A program made the position numbers and the translations under genes. The notes under the pieces are model-generated. The model had not been told where the DNA came from, ran no database searches, and saw only the letters and a list, made by a program, of their open reading frames with translations. A stretch of DNA of 27,500 nt, from contig JAWQFJ010006111.1 of assembly GCA_034096865.1 (NCBI GenBank), forward strand, positions 25,001-52,500, given 5' to 3'. The DNA is from Theodoxus fluviatilis (lineage: Eukaryota > Mollusca > Gastropoda > Cycloneritida > Neritidae). Positions 1 to 9,162 of the stretch are shown here, one piece after another; position 1 is the first letter of the stretch, and each line of letters starts with the position of its first letter.

Positions 1-11
1 AGGAATGAGGG

Positions 12-14
<3 letters not shown>

Positions 15-97
<83 letters not shown>
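15..97. repeat. (GA)n microsatellite
   Basis: An uninterrupted GA dinucleotide run of about 41 units at the left edge of the window. It is a simple-sequence repeat with no coding meaning. The whole + strand tract is purine, so it is also a candidate for non-B DNA. Confidence 0.97.
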
Positions 98-99
<2 letters not shown>

Positions 100-954
100 A
101 CATAGACCGAAATTTACTGTCTGAAAGCAAAAGAGCAATAAAATAAACATGCATGGTTTCAACAAACATCCAGGTTACCTATACATACATTGTACATTAT
201 AATTCACACCAAACTTTCACACACCACACCACACACACGTGCAATGTTGTCAACACAGCGCTTAGAAGTAGCATTTGCATAGGGGGAGGTAACTCTGAAA
301 GAAACCTCGCTCAAAGTATCGAGTGAGTCATCTTAGTGTATACAGAAACTTTGCTTACACTGTAAGTTACATACTCTCACTTTTGCTACGATTCATACCG
401 AGGAAGGACTTTGCCCAAAACGTCTCATTCTTGATGAACCAGGGATTTCTACACCTGCCGGAGATGCTTGTGGTCAGTTTCGTTGTGCCAATGAAAACTG
501 CGTTTACAAGACACTGAAATGACGCATTTCAAACAGTGCACAGAGACAGAAAAGTGCAAAGACACACAAAAATAGTATAGCACAGATACTACACATAGAC
601 ACGACAGTACAGCAACACAGGCAGGGATTCCATAATGGGCTATACATTTCGAGATAGGACTGCACGCAATACAGAGATAGCTAGCTACACACGTGGCACA
701 GACAGATCCCAGCATGCGTCTGAGAGACAGGTTTCCCTGTATACACCGTCCAGACAGAAATCACAGTTCAAACTCGCACAGACGTAACAATGGAAACTGC
801 GCAGATGAATTACACATACTTCCCACGAACAATTGTTGCTGTACCCACGGACACCACTATGCACACAGTACATCGAATACAACAAACAGCAAACAGCACT
901 CAGAGATTACGCGATGCCCACAGGAACAATGCGCGTACATGCACACCTACACCT
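98..954. other. Non-repetitive stretch with no recognisable gene
   Basis: Mostly unique sequence grading into CA-rich text from about 700 onward. Short open frames occur on both strands, including a 64-codon frame at 323-517 and an 88-codon minus frame at 449-715. None shows a domain, a convincing splice boundary or a protein-like composition I recognise. A GGGGGAGGTAACT motif lies at about 280-292; its reverse-complement core recurs at 13388-13398. The right part contains degenerate precursors of the 31-bp repeat that follows. Confidence 0.6.
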
Positions 955-2225
955 CAGCACCACATATCGCTCAGAGCTCACACATGAGCATTACACCGCG
1001 CTCACACCCCATTCCTGAACACATCACATTACGCTCAAACCTCACACCCGATTATTAGATTGCACTCATTCGTCACATATAAATGTTATCGTGCGGTCAT
1101 ACCCCACCCTTGAATATTACATTTCATCCACATCTCACACTTGCATATTACATTTCATCCACGCCTCACCTCTGATCAATACATTGCACCCGCACGTCAC
1201 ACCTGAATATTACACCTCACACCTGAATATTACACCTCACACCTGAATATTACACCTTACACCTGAGTATTACATTGCACCCGCACCTCGAACCTGAATA
1301 TTACACCTTACACCTGAATATCACATTGCACCCGCACGTCACACCTGAATATAACACCTCACACCTGAATATTACACCTTACACCTGAATATTACATTGC
1401 TCCCACACCTGAATATCACATTGCACCCGCACCTCACATCTGAATATTACATTGCACCCGCACCTCACATCTGAATATTACATTGCACCCACACCTCACA
1501 TCTGAATATTACATTGCACCCGCACCTCACACCTGAATATCACATTGCACCCACACCTCACACCTGAATATCACATTGCACCCGCACCTCACACCTGAAT
1601 ATCACATTGCACCCGCACCTCACACCTGAATATTACATTGCACCCACGACACACCTGAATATCACATTGCACCCGCACCTCACACCTGAATATCACATTG
1701 CACTCGCACCTCACATCTGAATATTACATTGCACCCGCACCTCACACCTGAATATCACATTGCACCCGCACCTCACATCTGAATATTACATTGCACCCGC
1801 ACCTCACATCTGAATATTACATTGCACCCACACCTCACATCTGAATATTACATTGCACCCGCACCTCACATCTGAATATTACATTGCACCCGCACCTTAC
1901 ATCTGAATATTACATTGCACCCGCACCTCACATCTGAATATTACATTGCACCCGCACCTTACATCTGAATATTACATTGCACCCGCACCTTACATCTGAA
2001 TATTACATTGCACCCGCACCTCACACCTGAACATTACATTGCACCCACATCTCACACCTGTATATTACACCTCACACCTGCATATTACATTGCACCCACG
2101 ACACACCTGAATATTACATTGCACCCACATCTCACACCTGAATATTACATTGCACCCCCGACACACCTGAATATTACAGTGCACCCACGACACACCTGCA
2201 TATTACATTGCACTCACGACACACC
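955..2225. repeat. 31-bp minisatellite, about 36 copies
   Basis: Tandem array with period 31; the spacing was checked between successive TGAATATTACATTGCACC cores at 1441 and 1472. Copies are degenerate at the left edge (955-1160, with short or missing parts), most uniform at about 1430-2030, and diverged again at the right edge. Recurrent variants are CACACCTGAAT versus CACATCTGAAT, TATTAC versus TATCAC, and CCCGCACC versus CCCACACC. Shorter units lacking the CATTGCACC half occur at 1210-1260 and 1345-1385. The unit is stop-free in some + frames, which produces a spurious 100-codon frame at 2008-2310. Confidence 0.95.
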
Positions 2226-2298
2226 CGGTCGATTCTCGAAGCGTCTGCTCTTTGCTAGATCGCTCAAAGTACATGTATGTGGGGGTGGAAAACAGTAC

Positions 2299-2990
2299 TG
2301 TGTCATGTAAAGCTCGAATGAGTAGCAGCAGATAACTGTTTAGTTCTGGCTTGATGACAAGAAAATGGCATTAAAACACACAAAAAGTTTCATTACAACT
2401 AACATCACCGATTATATTAATAACTGACCATTTTTACACTTACAGCTAGTACTCAAACTTTACAACGCAAACAAAACACACCTGCGGGGAGTGTCGTGGT
2501 CTCGCATCAAAACTCAATCAATGCACGAGTGATCGTTTCACTATCTGATCCGACATGGTATTCCAGCAAACAAACAACTACTGCAACTTCATGAAGTTAT
2601 TGAAATCTCAAAGTGTGATGTCAGACATCGATTGACCGATAGAGTTCGACAGCAGGTGCCGAATCAAACGTAAGCGCTGCTCCCAAGCTCGTTTAAGTTG
2701 CTTGTGATCGTTTCGCTATCTGATCCGACAATAATTACTAAACATTGATATCAAAAGCACTATTCAAAATTTTTGGCGGGTGGTCTACCCCGCACAACTA
2801 AAATCTACGGTTAATATCATCTCCACAAGCCGAACTACTTGATGTTATACATTACGCCGAGTGCGCGCAAGTTGATCGACTCGATGATAGTGAATTTTCG
2901 GTCCTCGCCAGACCAAGGAAAAGAAATTGTCAATTCAAGCCAGAACTAAACAGTTATCTGCTGCTACTCATTCGAGCTTTACATGAAACA
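2299..2990. mobile_element. Non-autonomous DNA element with long terminal inverted repeats
   Basis: Positions 2303-2354 are perfectly reverse-complementary to 2935-2986 (52 bp). Pairing extends to 2299 and 2990 with one mismatch. The arm contains AGCTCGAATGAGTAGCAGCA on the + strand. Inside, a 26-bp direct repeat with one mismatch (GTGATCGTTTC core) lies at 2529-2554 and 2704-2729. No transposase-like frame exists in the roughly 690 bp, so this resembles a MITE or other internally deleted DNA transposon. The flanks do not show an obvious target-site duplication, so superfamily and exact ends are open. It sits directly after the minisatellite. Confidence 0.8.
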
Positions 2991-3485
2991 TTATATCACA
3001 CTAGTTTGATCGTCTGCTGGCGTAGTGACTATGGTTCGATCGCGTTCGTCTGCTAGCCAGCTAAGTACGTACGGTGAGGTTTGTTTACTTATCTTCTGTG
3101 GGTTTTGTGCAGAAAGTATACGTAAAAACAGTCTAATATGAATATTTTCGATTAGTTTTTAATCTAATTAATCTTTTTGCATGCTTTAATGTCATCCTTT
3201 TGCCACGATCTAGCGATCATCCCATGAGCTTCTATTTTTACCAGTCTACCGGAACTAGTGGAAGAAAGGGACAAAACTCGGGCTGAATTTCCGTTTCAGA
3301 AGTGAGAATGTCCTATAGGAACGCTTGGAGCTCAGCCAAAACGTGAAAGCGGGGGAGGGGGCGGGGGAATTTTCACTGCAAAATGTTCCAATCTGGATCA
3401 TTCTGATGGTGATCATTACCACTTTCAGGCAGCACATTTTGTAACTAATAAAAATAGTTATTAAAAAAATTATTTAATTTTTCTG
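2991..3485. other. Unique AT-leaning spacer
   Basis: No gene recognised. The sequence includes two similar TCTGCT(G/A)GC words at about 3012 and 3046 and a G-rich patch (3350-3370). A short minus frame (3255-3437) has no recognisable features. Part of this stretch may belong to the hAT-like element whose right end is at 3551, but no matching left end (CAGGGGCGGA-type) was found upstream. Confidence 0.5.
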
Positions 3486-3551
3486 TTGGGGGAAGGGGGG
3501 TTTCCGGGAAACCCCGCAACCCCCCCCCCCCCCCCCCCTTTGTCCGCCCCT
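3486..3551. mobile_element. hAT-like transposon right terminus
   Basis: A near-palindrome of GGGGTTTCC and GGAAACCCC (3497-3515) is followed by a poly-C run, then TTTGTCCGCCCCTG ending at 3551. Read in reverse, the end begins CAGGGGCGGA. That is the terminal inverted repeat I know from many invertebrate hAT-family non-autonomous elements, which often also carry a G-run/C-run near the end. Only this end is visible, and no left end or 8-bp target duplication was identified. A similar CAGGGGCGGA word occurs at about 21034. Confidence 0.45.
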
Positions 3552-3754
3552 GCAGATACAGATACAGAATACAGATACAGAATACAGAATACAGAATACA
3601 GAATACAGATACAGAATACAGATACAGAATACAGATACAGAATACAGATACAGAATACAGATACAGAATACAGAATACAGACAGAATACAGATACAGAAT
3701 ACAGATACAGAATACAGATACAGAATACAGATACAGATACAGAATACAGAATAC
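3552..3754. repeat. GATACA/GAATACA short tandem array
   Basis: Alternating 6-bp GATACA and 7-bp GAATACA units, about 31 in total, on the + strand. Together with the following TTTATTG and hairpin it reads on the minus strand as a retroelement 3' tail of TATTCTG/TATCTG units. The 126-codon + frame here (3486-3866) is an artefact of the repeat. Confidence 0.95.
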
Positions 3755-3830
3755 TTTATTGTCTCCCAGCAGGAGAAAAACCTTCAGTCGGAGCTCTAAA
3801 ATAAATGTCCATTATATGGGAGACAATTCA
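3552..3830 (-). mobile_element. 3' end of a LINE or LINE-dependent SINE (minus strand)
   Basis: On the minus strand the order is: a hairpin stem (TGGGAGACAAT at 3817-3827 pairing with ATTGTCTCCCA at 3758-3768), then CAATAAAG, then a long run of TATTCTG/TATCTG units down to 3552. A terminal stem-loop followed by a short tandem-repeat tail instead of poly-A is the known 3' architecture of CR1/L2/Rex-type LINEs and the SINEs they mobilise. The body upstream on the minus strand (above 3830) contains no recognisable reverse transcriptase, so the copy is either 5'-truncated or a SINE. The left limit of the body is unknown. Confidence 0.55.
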
Positions 3831-4754
3831 AATCAAATAGAAATCGAAGTCAAATGGGGGAATTGAACTGCATAGGTCATTCATGGCCAATGACTACTCA
3901 AGTCACTGTGTAACTTAAGTTGAGCAAGACTCAATTTTCCCAGCCGTTTGAGTTGAGGTGTGATGTCTGTTATTCCTCCCAATGTGTAATTGTTTCTCCA
4001 AAACCATCAAGCTAAAGCTAGTACTAAGTTCATGTGTTACTGACTTAGCACCACACGACAGATTGCTTTCCATGTCTTCTTGTCAGGGCAAGAACTTGAA
4101 ATTGAATTAAACAAACACACGCTCACACAAACAGAAGGTTTTACAGAAACACTGGATACAGAAGCAAACCCATCCTCAGAATATTTCCACTCTGTGGAGT
4201 TCATCGTCTGAAAAAGTGAGCAGCCATGGTCGACACATGCGTGCTGTGTTCCATGAGAGTTGGCCTACAGTGTCTGAGCAGATCACCTGGGAAGACAGAT
4301 CAAGCAAACGACGATCTAGCTTGACTAGAGAACAGCCCTTCCCTAGAACCCTCCACTCAGTACCTGAGCAATGTCAAGTCCCCCTCTCTGTTTGCCCAAG
4401 TGCTGTCTTTCTTTCACAATCAGTTGGCTGCACGCGGTATTATAAAACTATTGCTATTTATTCAAGGTTCCTCCAAGTTGCTCAATGGCCAACTGTCAAG
4501 ATTACTCTATAATTCCGCCCCAGCTCCCACTCCTCAAGTTCTGAGTCAATACTCATAAAGTGCGCACTTCCTGAGTTATATCTATGGAGCTGTCCAGGCC
4601 AGTATTTGCTCGGCGCGGTCACCCGGGGAAGCAAGCAGGCGGAGCTGACACGGTGGCTGTTTATGTCCTGTAGTTTCAGTCCTTGTCTCACTCCGTCTCT
4701 CCTGCAGTCCCGCCCTCTCCTGCCTCGCACCTGCCTTCCTTCTTGTGTGTCTCA
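3831..4754. other. Unique sequence, no gene recognised
   Basis: About 920 bp of mixed sequence. Open frames at 4216-4512 (+) and 4482-4730 (-) have no identifiable domain. The right end (from about 4650) becomes pyrimidine-rich and grades into the CTGT/CTGC arrays. Part of 3831 onward could be the body of the minus-strand retroelement that ends at 3552. Confidence 0.5.
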
Positions 4755-4833
4755 CAACCTGTCTGTTTGTCTGTCTGCCTGTCTGCCTACCTGTCTGCAT
4801 GCATACCTGCCTGCCTGTCTGCCTGCCTCCTTG

Positions 4834-4866
<33 letters not shown>

Positions 4867-4890
4867 ATGTTTGTCTGTCTGTCTCACGAC
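4755..4890. repeat. (CTGT)n/(CTGC)n tetranucleotide repeat
   Basis: Interrupted TGTC and TGCC tetranucleotide runs, with a pure TGCC block at about 4823-4864. They mark the start of a 2.5-kb block with strong strand asymmetry: the + strand is almost free of A over long stretches. Minus-strand frames rich in RQAGRQ and plus-strand frames rich in CLPACLPA are repeat translations. Confidence 0.93.
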
Positions 4891-5149
4891 TTTCCAACAT
4901 ATGTGTCTTACACACCTCCTGTCTGACAACATTCTTGCTTGCCTGACTGCCTTCAACCTCCCTTCTTGTCTGTCTGTTTTACAACCTGTCTGTCTCACAG
5001 ATTGCCTTCTTGCCTCTCTGTCTTACAACCTTGCATGTCTGTCTCAGTATATTGTTGTGTGTGTTTGATTCACAACCTTCTTGCGTGTCTATATGTCTCA
5101 CAAACGAATATGCGTCTGTCACATAGCCTTGCCTGTCTGTCTGTCTGTC

Positions 5150-5660
5150 TCACAACCTTGTGTGTCTGTCTCACAACCTTCTTGTGTGTCTGTCTCATAT
5201 CCTTCTTGTGTGTGTCTGTCTCACAACCTTCTTGTGAGTCTGTCTCATATCCTTCTTGTGTGTCTGTCTCATATCCTTCTTGTGTGTGTCTGTCTCACAA
5301 CCTTCTTGTGTGTCTGTCTCATATTCTTCTTGTGTGTGTCTGTCTCACAACCTTCTTGTGTGTCTGTCTCATATCCTTCTTGTGTGTGTCTGTCTCACAA
5401 CCTTCTTGTGTGTCTGTCTCATATCCTTCTTGTGTGTGTCTGTCTCGCAACCTTCCTGTGTGTCTGTCTCATATCCTTCTTGTGTGTGTCTGTCTCACAA
5501 CCTTCTTGTGTGTCTGTCTCATATCCTTCTTGTGTGTGTCTGTCTCACAACCTTCCTGTGTGTCTGTCTCATATCCTTCTTGTGTGTGTCTGTCTCACAA
5601 CCTTCTTGTGTGTCTGTCTCATATCCTTCTTGTGTGTGTCTGTCTCACAACTTTCTTGCG
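5150..5660. repeat. 50-bp composite minisatellite, about 10 copies
   Basis: Period 50, checked by the phase of TGTCTCACAACCTTCTTG at 5291, 5341 and 5391. Each unit is two diverged halves: a 24-bp half ending CTCATAT and a 26-bp half ending CTCACAA, both built on CCTTCTTGTGTGTC. An early partial dimer at about 5225-5280 carries an extra CATAT half. Because 50 is not divisible by 3 and the unit has no stop, all three + frames stay open. Confidence 0.93.
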
Positions 5661-5760
5661 TGTCTGTCAACCTCACAATTTTCCGTGTATCTGCTTGTCT
5701 TACAACGCTCTTATGTGTGTCTGTTTCACAACCTGCCTCCTTGCTTGTCTGTCTGTTTTG

Positions 5761-6600
5761 CAGTCATCTTGTGTGTTTGTCTGTCTGTCTGTCTGTTTCG
5801 CAGTCATCTTGTGTGTTTGTCAGCCTGTCTGTCTGTTTTGCAGTCATCCTGTGTGTTTGTCATCCTGTCTGTCTGTTTTGCAGTCATCTTGTGTGTTTGT
5901 CAGCCTGTCTGTCTGTTTTGCAGTCATCTTTTGTGTTTGTCAGCCTGTCTGTCTGTTTTGCAGTCATCTTGTGTGTTTGACAGCCTGTCTGTCTGTTTTG
6001 CAGTCATCTTGTGTGTTTGTCAGCCTGTCTGTCTGTTTTGCAGTCATCCTGTGTGTTTGTCATCCTGTCTGTCTGTTTTGCAGTCATCTTGTGTGTTTGT
6101 CAGCCTGTCTGTCTGTTTTGCAGTCATCCTGTGTGTTTGTCATCCTGTCTGTCTGTTTTGCAGTCATCTTGTGTGTTTGTCATCCTGTCTGTCTGTTTTG
6201 CAGTCATCTTGTGTGTTTGTCAGCCTGTCTGTCTGTTTTGCAGTCATCCTGTGTGTTTGTCAGCCTGTCTGTCTGTTTTGCAGTCATCCTGTGTGTTTGT
6301 CAGCCTGTCTGTCTGTTTTGCAGTCATCTTGTGTGTTTGTCAGCCTGTCTGTCTGTTTTGCAGTCATCCTGTGTGTTTGTCATCCTGTCTGTCTGTTTTG
6401 CAGTCATCTTGTGTGTTTGTCAGCCTGTCTGTCTGTTTTGCAGTCATCTTGTGTGTTTGTCAGCCTGTCTGTCTGTTTTGCAGTCATCTTGTGTGTTTGA
6501 CAGCCTGTCTGTCTGTTTTGCAGTCATCCTGTGTGTTTGTCAGCCTGTCTGTCTGTTTTGCAGTCATCTTGTGTGTTTTTCAGCCTCACAATCTGCATTT
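5761..6600. repeat. 40-bp minisatellite, 21 copies in exact register
   Basis: Every unit starts with CAGTCATC exactly every 40 bp from 5761 to 6561, with no indel in 840 bp. Variation is limited to a few positions: CTT or CCT at unit bases 8-10, TTTGT or TTTGA, and CAGCC or CATCC after base 20. Units carrying CATCC usually also carry CCT (for example 5841, 6041, 6121, 6361), which suggests block duplication. The first unit (5761) has extra CTGT in place of CAGC, and the last (6561) decays into CAGCCTCACAATC. The second half of the unit, CTGTCTGTCTGTTTTGCAG across the unit boundary, matches a metazoan 3' splice-site consensus. The 594-, 414- and 299-codon frames here are artefacts of the stop-free unit. 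Confidence 0.97.
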
Positions 6601-6652
6601 TTGTCTGTCTGGCTCACAAATTACCTTCTAGCCTGCCTTCCTCGCAGCCTTC

Positions 6653-6786
6653 GTGAGTGTGTCTCTCTCAACCTCCTCCATCTCTGTCTTACAGCATTTC
6701 CCCCAGTCAGTCTGCCTTTGTGAGTGTGTCTGTCTCAACCTCCTCCATCTCTGTCTTACAGCATTTCCCCCAGTCGGTCTGCCTCA
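6653..6786. repeat. 67-bp tandem duplication
   Basis: Two adjacent copies (6653-6719 and 6720-6786) differ at only a few bases. Each begins GTGAGTGTGTC, continues through AACCTCCTCCATCTC, then CTTACAGCATTTCCCCCAGT. Each copy therefore has a donor-like GTGAGT about 40 bp ahead of an acceptor-like TTACAG. It lies between the 40-bp array and the 12-bp array in the same pyrimidine-rich block. Confidence 0.9.
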
Positions 6787-6937
6787 CAACCTTTTGTGCC
6801 TGTCTGTCTTGCACCTTGCATGCTTGTCACTCTGTCTCATCACTTACCTACCTGTATGTCTTTATATTTGACTGATTTTCTATTTGTCCCACAATCTACT
6901 TAAATGTCTGCCTCACAACGTTTGATCTATACATCTG

Positions 6938-7106
6938 TTTGTCTGTGTGTCTGTCTGTGTGTCTGTCTGTGTGTATGTCTGCGTGTCTGTCTGTGTGTCT
7001 GTCTGTGTGTCTGTCTGTGTGTCTGTCTGTGTGTCTGTCTGTGTGTCTGTCTGTGTGTCTGTCTGTGTGTCTGTCTGTGTGTCTGTCTGTGTGTCTGTCT
7101 GTGTGT
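6938..7106. repeat. 12-bp TGTGTGTCTGTC array
   Basis: About 14 units of 12 bp, almost perfect, with one early TATGTCTGCG variant at about 6973-6985. Its reverse complement gives the THRHTD-type minus-strand frame, which is not a gene. Confidence 0.95.
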
Positions 7107-7121
7107 TTTCCTGTATAGAGA

Positions 7122-7290
7122 TGCATGTGTGTGTGCGTGCGTGTATGTGTGTGCGTGTGCGTGTTTGTCTGCCTGCCTGCCTGCCTGCCTGTCTGTCTGC
7201 CTGCCTGTCTATCTGCCTGCCTGCCTGCCTGTTTGTCTGCCTGCCTGTCTGTCTGTCTGTCTGTCTGTCTGTCGTTCTGTCTGTTTGTCT
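7122..7290. repeat. TG-rich tract followed by (TGCC)n/(TGTC)n
   Basis: Irregular TG/CG dinucleotides (7122-7166) are followed by TGCC and TGTC tetranucleotides (7167-7290). This is the same sequence type as 4755-4890 and closes the pyrimidine-rich block. It is followed by about 180 bp of lower-complexity pyrimidine-leaning sequence with no recognised feature. Confidence 0.92.
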
Positions 7291-7477
7291 GTCTCACAAC
7301 TTGTTTGCTTGTCTGTCGTAAAGAACCCGTCTGCCCATCTGTCAGCTGCCCGAAGTGCCTGTCGTGTCTGTCTGAGTTTGTATCTACCTACATGTGTCCT
7401 TTTCGGTCTGTCTCTGCAATATGACCTTCTCATTCCGCATGCTAGTCTCCCTGATTACCTTTCAATGGGAACCTGAA

Positions 7478-7812
7478 TTTAATGTTGCTACTGTTGTTGT
7501 TATTGTTGTTGTTGCCAGCTTGTCACCCAATAAAGTGCCCGCCCTGAAAACATGCCAGGTTTCATTACCTCTGGACCTTGCAATGGCTGTCGTTGTCCGG
7601 ACGTTTGATCCTTTCGAAAGCCAGCGAAGCGGTCCTCTGAAACTTGGATGTGCGTGAGGTTCACTGTATTTCTTTCTTAGTTTCCTGTAAAAACAACAAT
7701 TGAACAGAAAGTATTTTTCATTTTCCAATACTTTGCATAATGGACAGGTGAGATTCCTTCTAAGATTGTAATTGTAGCGTTGTTTAGTTCTCATATTATT
7801 AATTCCAAATCA
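7478..7812 (-). mobile_element. 5'-truncated LINE, 3' end with (CAA)n tail
   Basis: Read on the minus strand, this contains the C-terminal part of a LINE ORF2-like frame (see 7666-7812). A short 3' UTR follows, ending CACTTTATTGGGTGACAAGC, then a CAA/TAA trinucleotide tail that appears on the + strand as the GTT-rich run at 7478-7516. A coding remnant, UTR and short tandem tail in the same orientation make a coherent retrotransposon terminus. The 5' limit could lie beyond 7812 but becomes unrecognisable. Confidence 0.55.
7666..7812 (-). pseudogene. LINE ORF2 C-terminal zinc-knuckle remnant
   Basis: The minus-strand frame starting at the ATG at 7792-7794 reads MRTKQRYNYNLRRN, then CPLC, four residues, ENEKYFLFNC and CFYRKLRKKY. 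This matches the layout of the C-terminal region of many non-LTR retrotransposon polyproteins, in which a CPxC pair is followed by E-D/N-E-x-H-F-L-x-x-C and then tyrosine and arginine residues. The usual histidine is replaced by tyrosine here. A TGA interrupts the frame a few codons upstream of the ATG (after FFF and before FGINN). Downstream, from about residue 43, the frame runs into sequence that does not resemble the family. It is a dead fragment of a reverse-transcriptase gene, not a host gene. The identification is from motif memory only. Confidence 0.5.
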
Positions 7813-8284
7813 AAAGAAAAAGGTGTCACAATTTATTTTTGGGGGTAAGAAAATGTTAATATTTTGCTCGAGTAACAAGTGTATATTGAACTATTATGGT
7901 GACATGCGTCCCATGACTATCGGTGGCAGTCCTGTAATCATTGCGCGAGCTGTTTAAAGAAACATCTCTCATTCCCCACTCCCCCGTTCCTTCCAACACA
8001 CGCAAACCGCAGTTTACATAATGTATCTTTAACTATACGGGACCAGTATTTTTCTACAATGGGCACTAAGCAACATTTCATATGCTTGCCTATGTAACCT
8101 GTTGCGTGGCAATTTCAATAGTCTGATCCAGTATGTTTTGTCTTAATGATGCGGTTTATTATCATGGGGTATCTGCTCAGTTCACCATGTATATAAACTA
8201 ATTTGGTGTTTTAATGTCTAATCCCAGACATTGTTATCCTTGTAGAGGTGTATACTTTTTAACTCCATCTTGTCTTGCATTACA

Positions 8285-8285
<1 letters not shown>
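7813..8285. other. AT-leaning unique spacer
   Basis: No open frame of note, no repeat and no RNA gene recognised in about 470 bp. It may include unrecognisable upstream sequence of the minus-strand LINE. Confidence 0.5.
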
Positions 8286-8364
<79 letters not shown>

Positions 8365-8515
8365 TACAGATGGAGAGAGAGAAAGAGAGAGAGAGAGAGA
8401 GACAGATACAGAGACAGAGGCAGAGACAGAGAGAGGTAGACAGAGAGACAGAGACAGAGACAGAGAAGAGACAGACAGACAGAGAGATAGACAGACAGAC
8501 AGACAGACAGACACA

Positions 8516-8562
<47 letters not shown>

Positions 8563-8603
8563 GCAAACAGGCAGGCAGGCAGGCAAGCAGGCAGACAGGC
8601 AGG

Positions 8604-8640
<37 letters not shown>

Positions 8641-8689
8641 AGGCAGGCAGATTGACAGACACAGGCACACACACGCGTGCGCGTGCGCT

Positions 8690-8740
<51 letters not shown>
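8286..8740. repeat. Compound microsatellite: CA, GA, GACA, CA, GGCA, CA
   Basis: In order: (CA)n about 8286-8361; GA-rich with GACAGA units about 8370-8510; (CA)n about 8511-8559; (GGCA)n about 8570-8650 with GGGA interruptions; a CG/TG patch (8670-8690); (CA)n about 8692-8740. All five 150-176-codon frames on both strands here are translations of these motifs. Confidence 0.97.
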
Positions 8741-8742
<2 letters not shown>

Positions 8743-8887
8743 AGAAATAGCTGTGGCATTGCTATTGTACTAGTCAGTGTGTATAACGACGCATTCAAAT
8801 GTTCTACAGTGAACTGTGCAGTCTTTATCTACAGGGAAATTTATCACATAGCGGAGACACTTGAGATCCCATAAACTGAGGTGCGGC

Positions 8888-9130
8888 TCATTTTATATCT
8901 GTAGCAATATCCTCGGAGCACAAACCTAAAATGTGCTGGAAGTGTTCACGAATTTCACAAGGTTGGGTAGAGGTTAGGCAGGAGTCATTTGCATTGCCAC
9001 CGTACGTGTACATGCACAGCGAACAGCTCCCAGCTTGTGTGAAATTGCAGTCGATTCTGTTAAAGCAAGTTTGGCAGTCAGAACTGGCTCTGCTGGCGCT
9101 GTTGCAGTGCGACATGTCACAACCATGAGG
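8888..9130 (-). CDS. Candidate cysteine-rich terminal exon (unrecognised)
   Basis: A minus-strand frame opens after a TGA at about 9146 and has an ATG at 9113-9115. It runs 75 codons to a TGA at 8888-8890. The peptide has nine cysteines after the Met, spaced x9, x2, x5, x7, x2, x11, x6 and x12, including DCQTC and CSLC pairs. It also has two N-glycosylation sequons (NFT, NDS). Upstream in the same frame are a further cysteine and histidine (PHGCD). Such density in unique, non-repetitive DNA is unusual, and an extracellular disulphide-rich domain is a reasonable guess. No signal peptide is present in this stretch, so it would have to be a downstream exon. The upstream acceptor is weak: the nearest AG is within CTGCAACAG, with a poor pyrimidine tract. 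I do not recognise the family. Confidence 0.25.
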   Translation of the reverse strand, partial: PHGCDMSHCNSASRASSDCQTCFNRIDCNFTQAGSCSLCMYTYGGNANDSCLTSTQPCEIREHFQHILGLCSEDIATDIK

Positions 9131-9162
9131 TTGTAATGAAAATCACCCACGCCTGCACTCAA

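Noticed and set aside
3018..3042. Possible tRNA or SINE promoter boxes (TGGCGTAGTG and GGTTCGATCG)
   Set aside because: The two box-like words are only a few bases apart, far less than the spacing in tRNA genes, and no cloverleaf can be drawn.
4939..6723. A 594-codon open frame, with 414- and 299-codon frames overlapping it on the same strand
   Set aside because: All three + frames are open because the 50-bp and 40-bp units lack stops and are not multiples of three. The text is low-complexity CLSVLQSSCVF-type repeats with no domain.
8214..8798. Overlapping 150-176-codon frames on both strands
   Set aside because: Direct translations of CA, GA, GACA and GGCA microsatellites.
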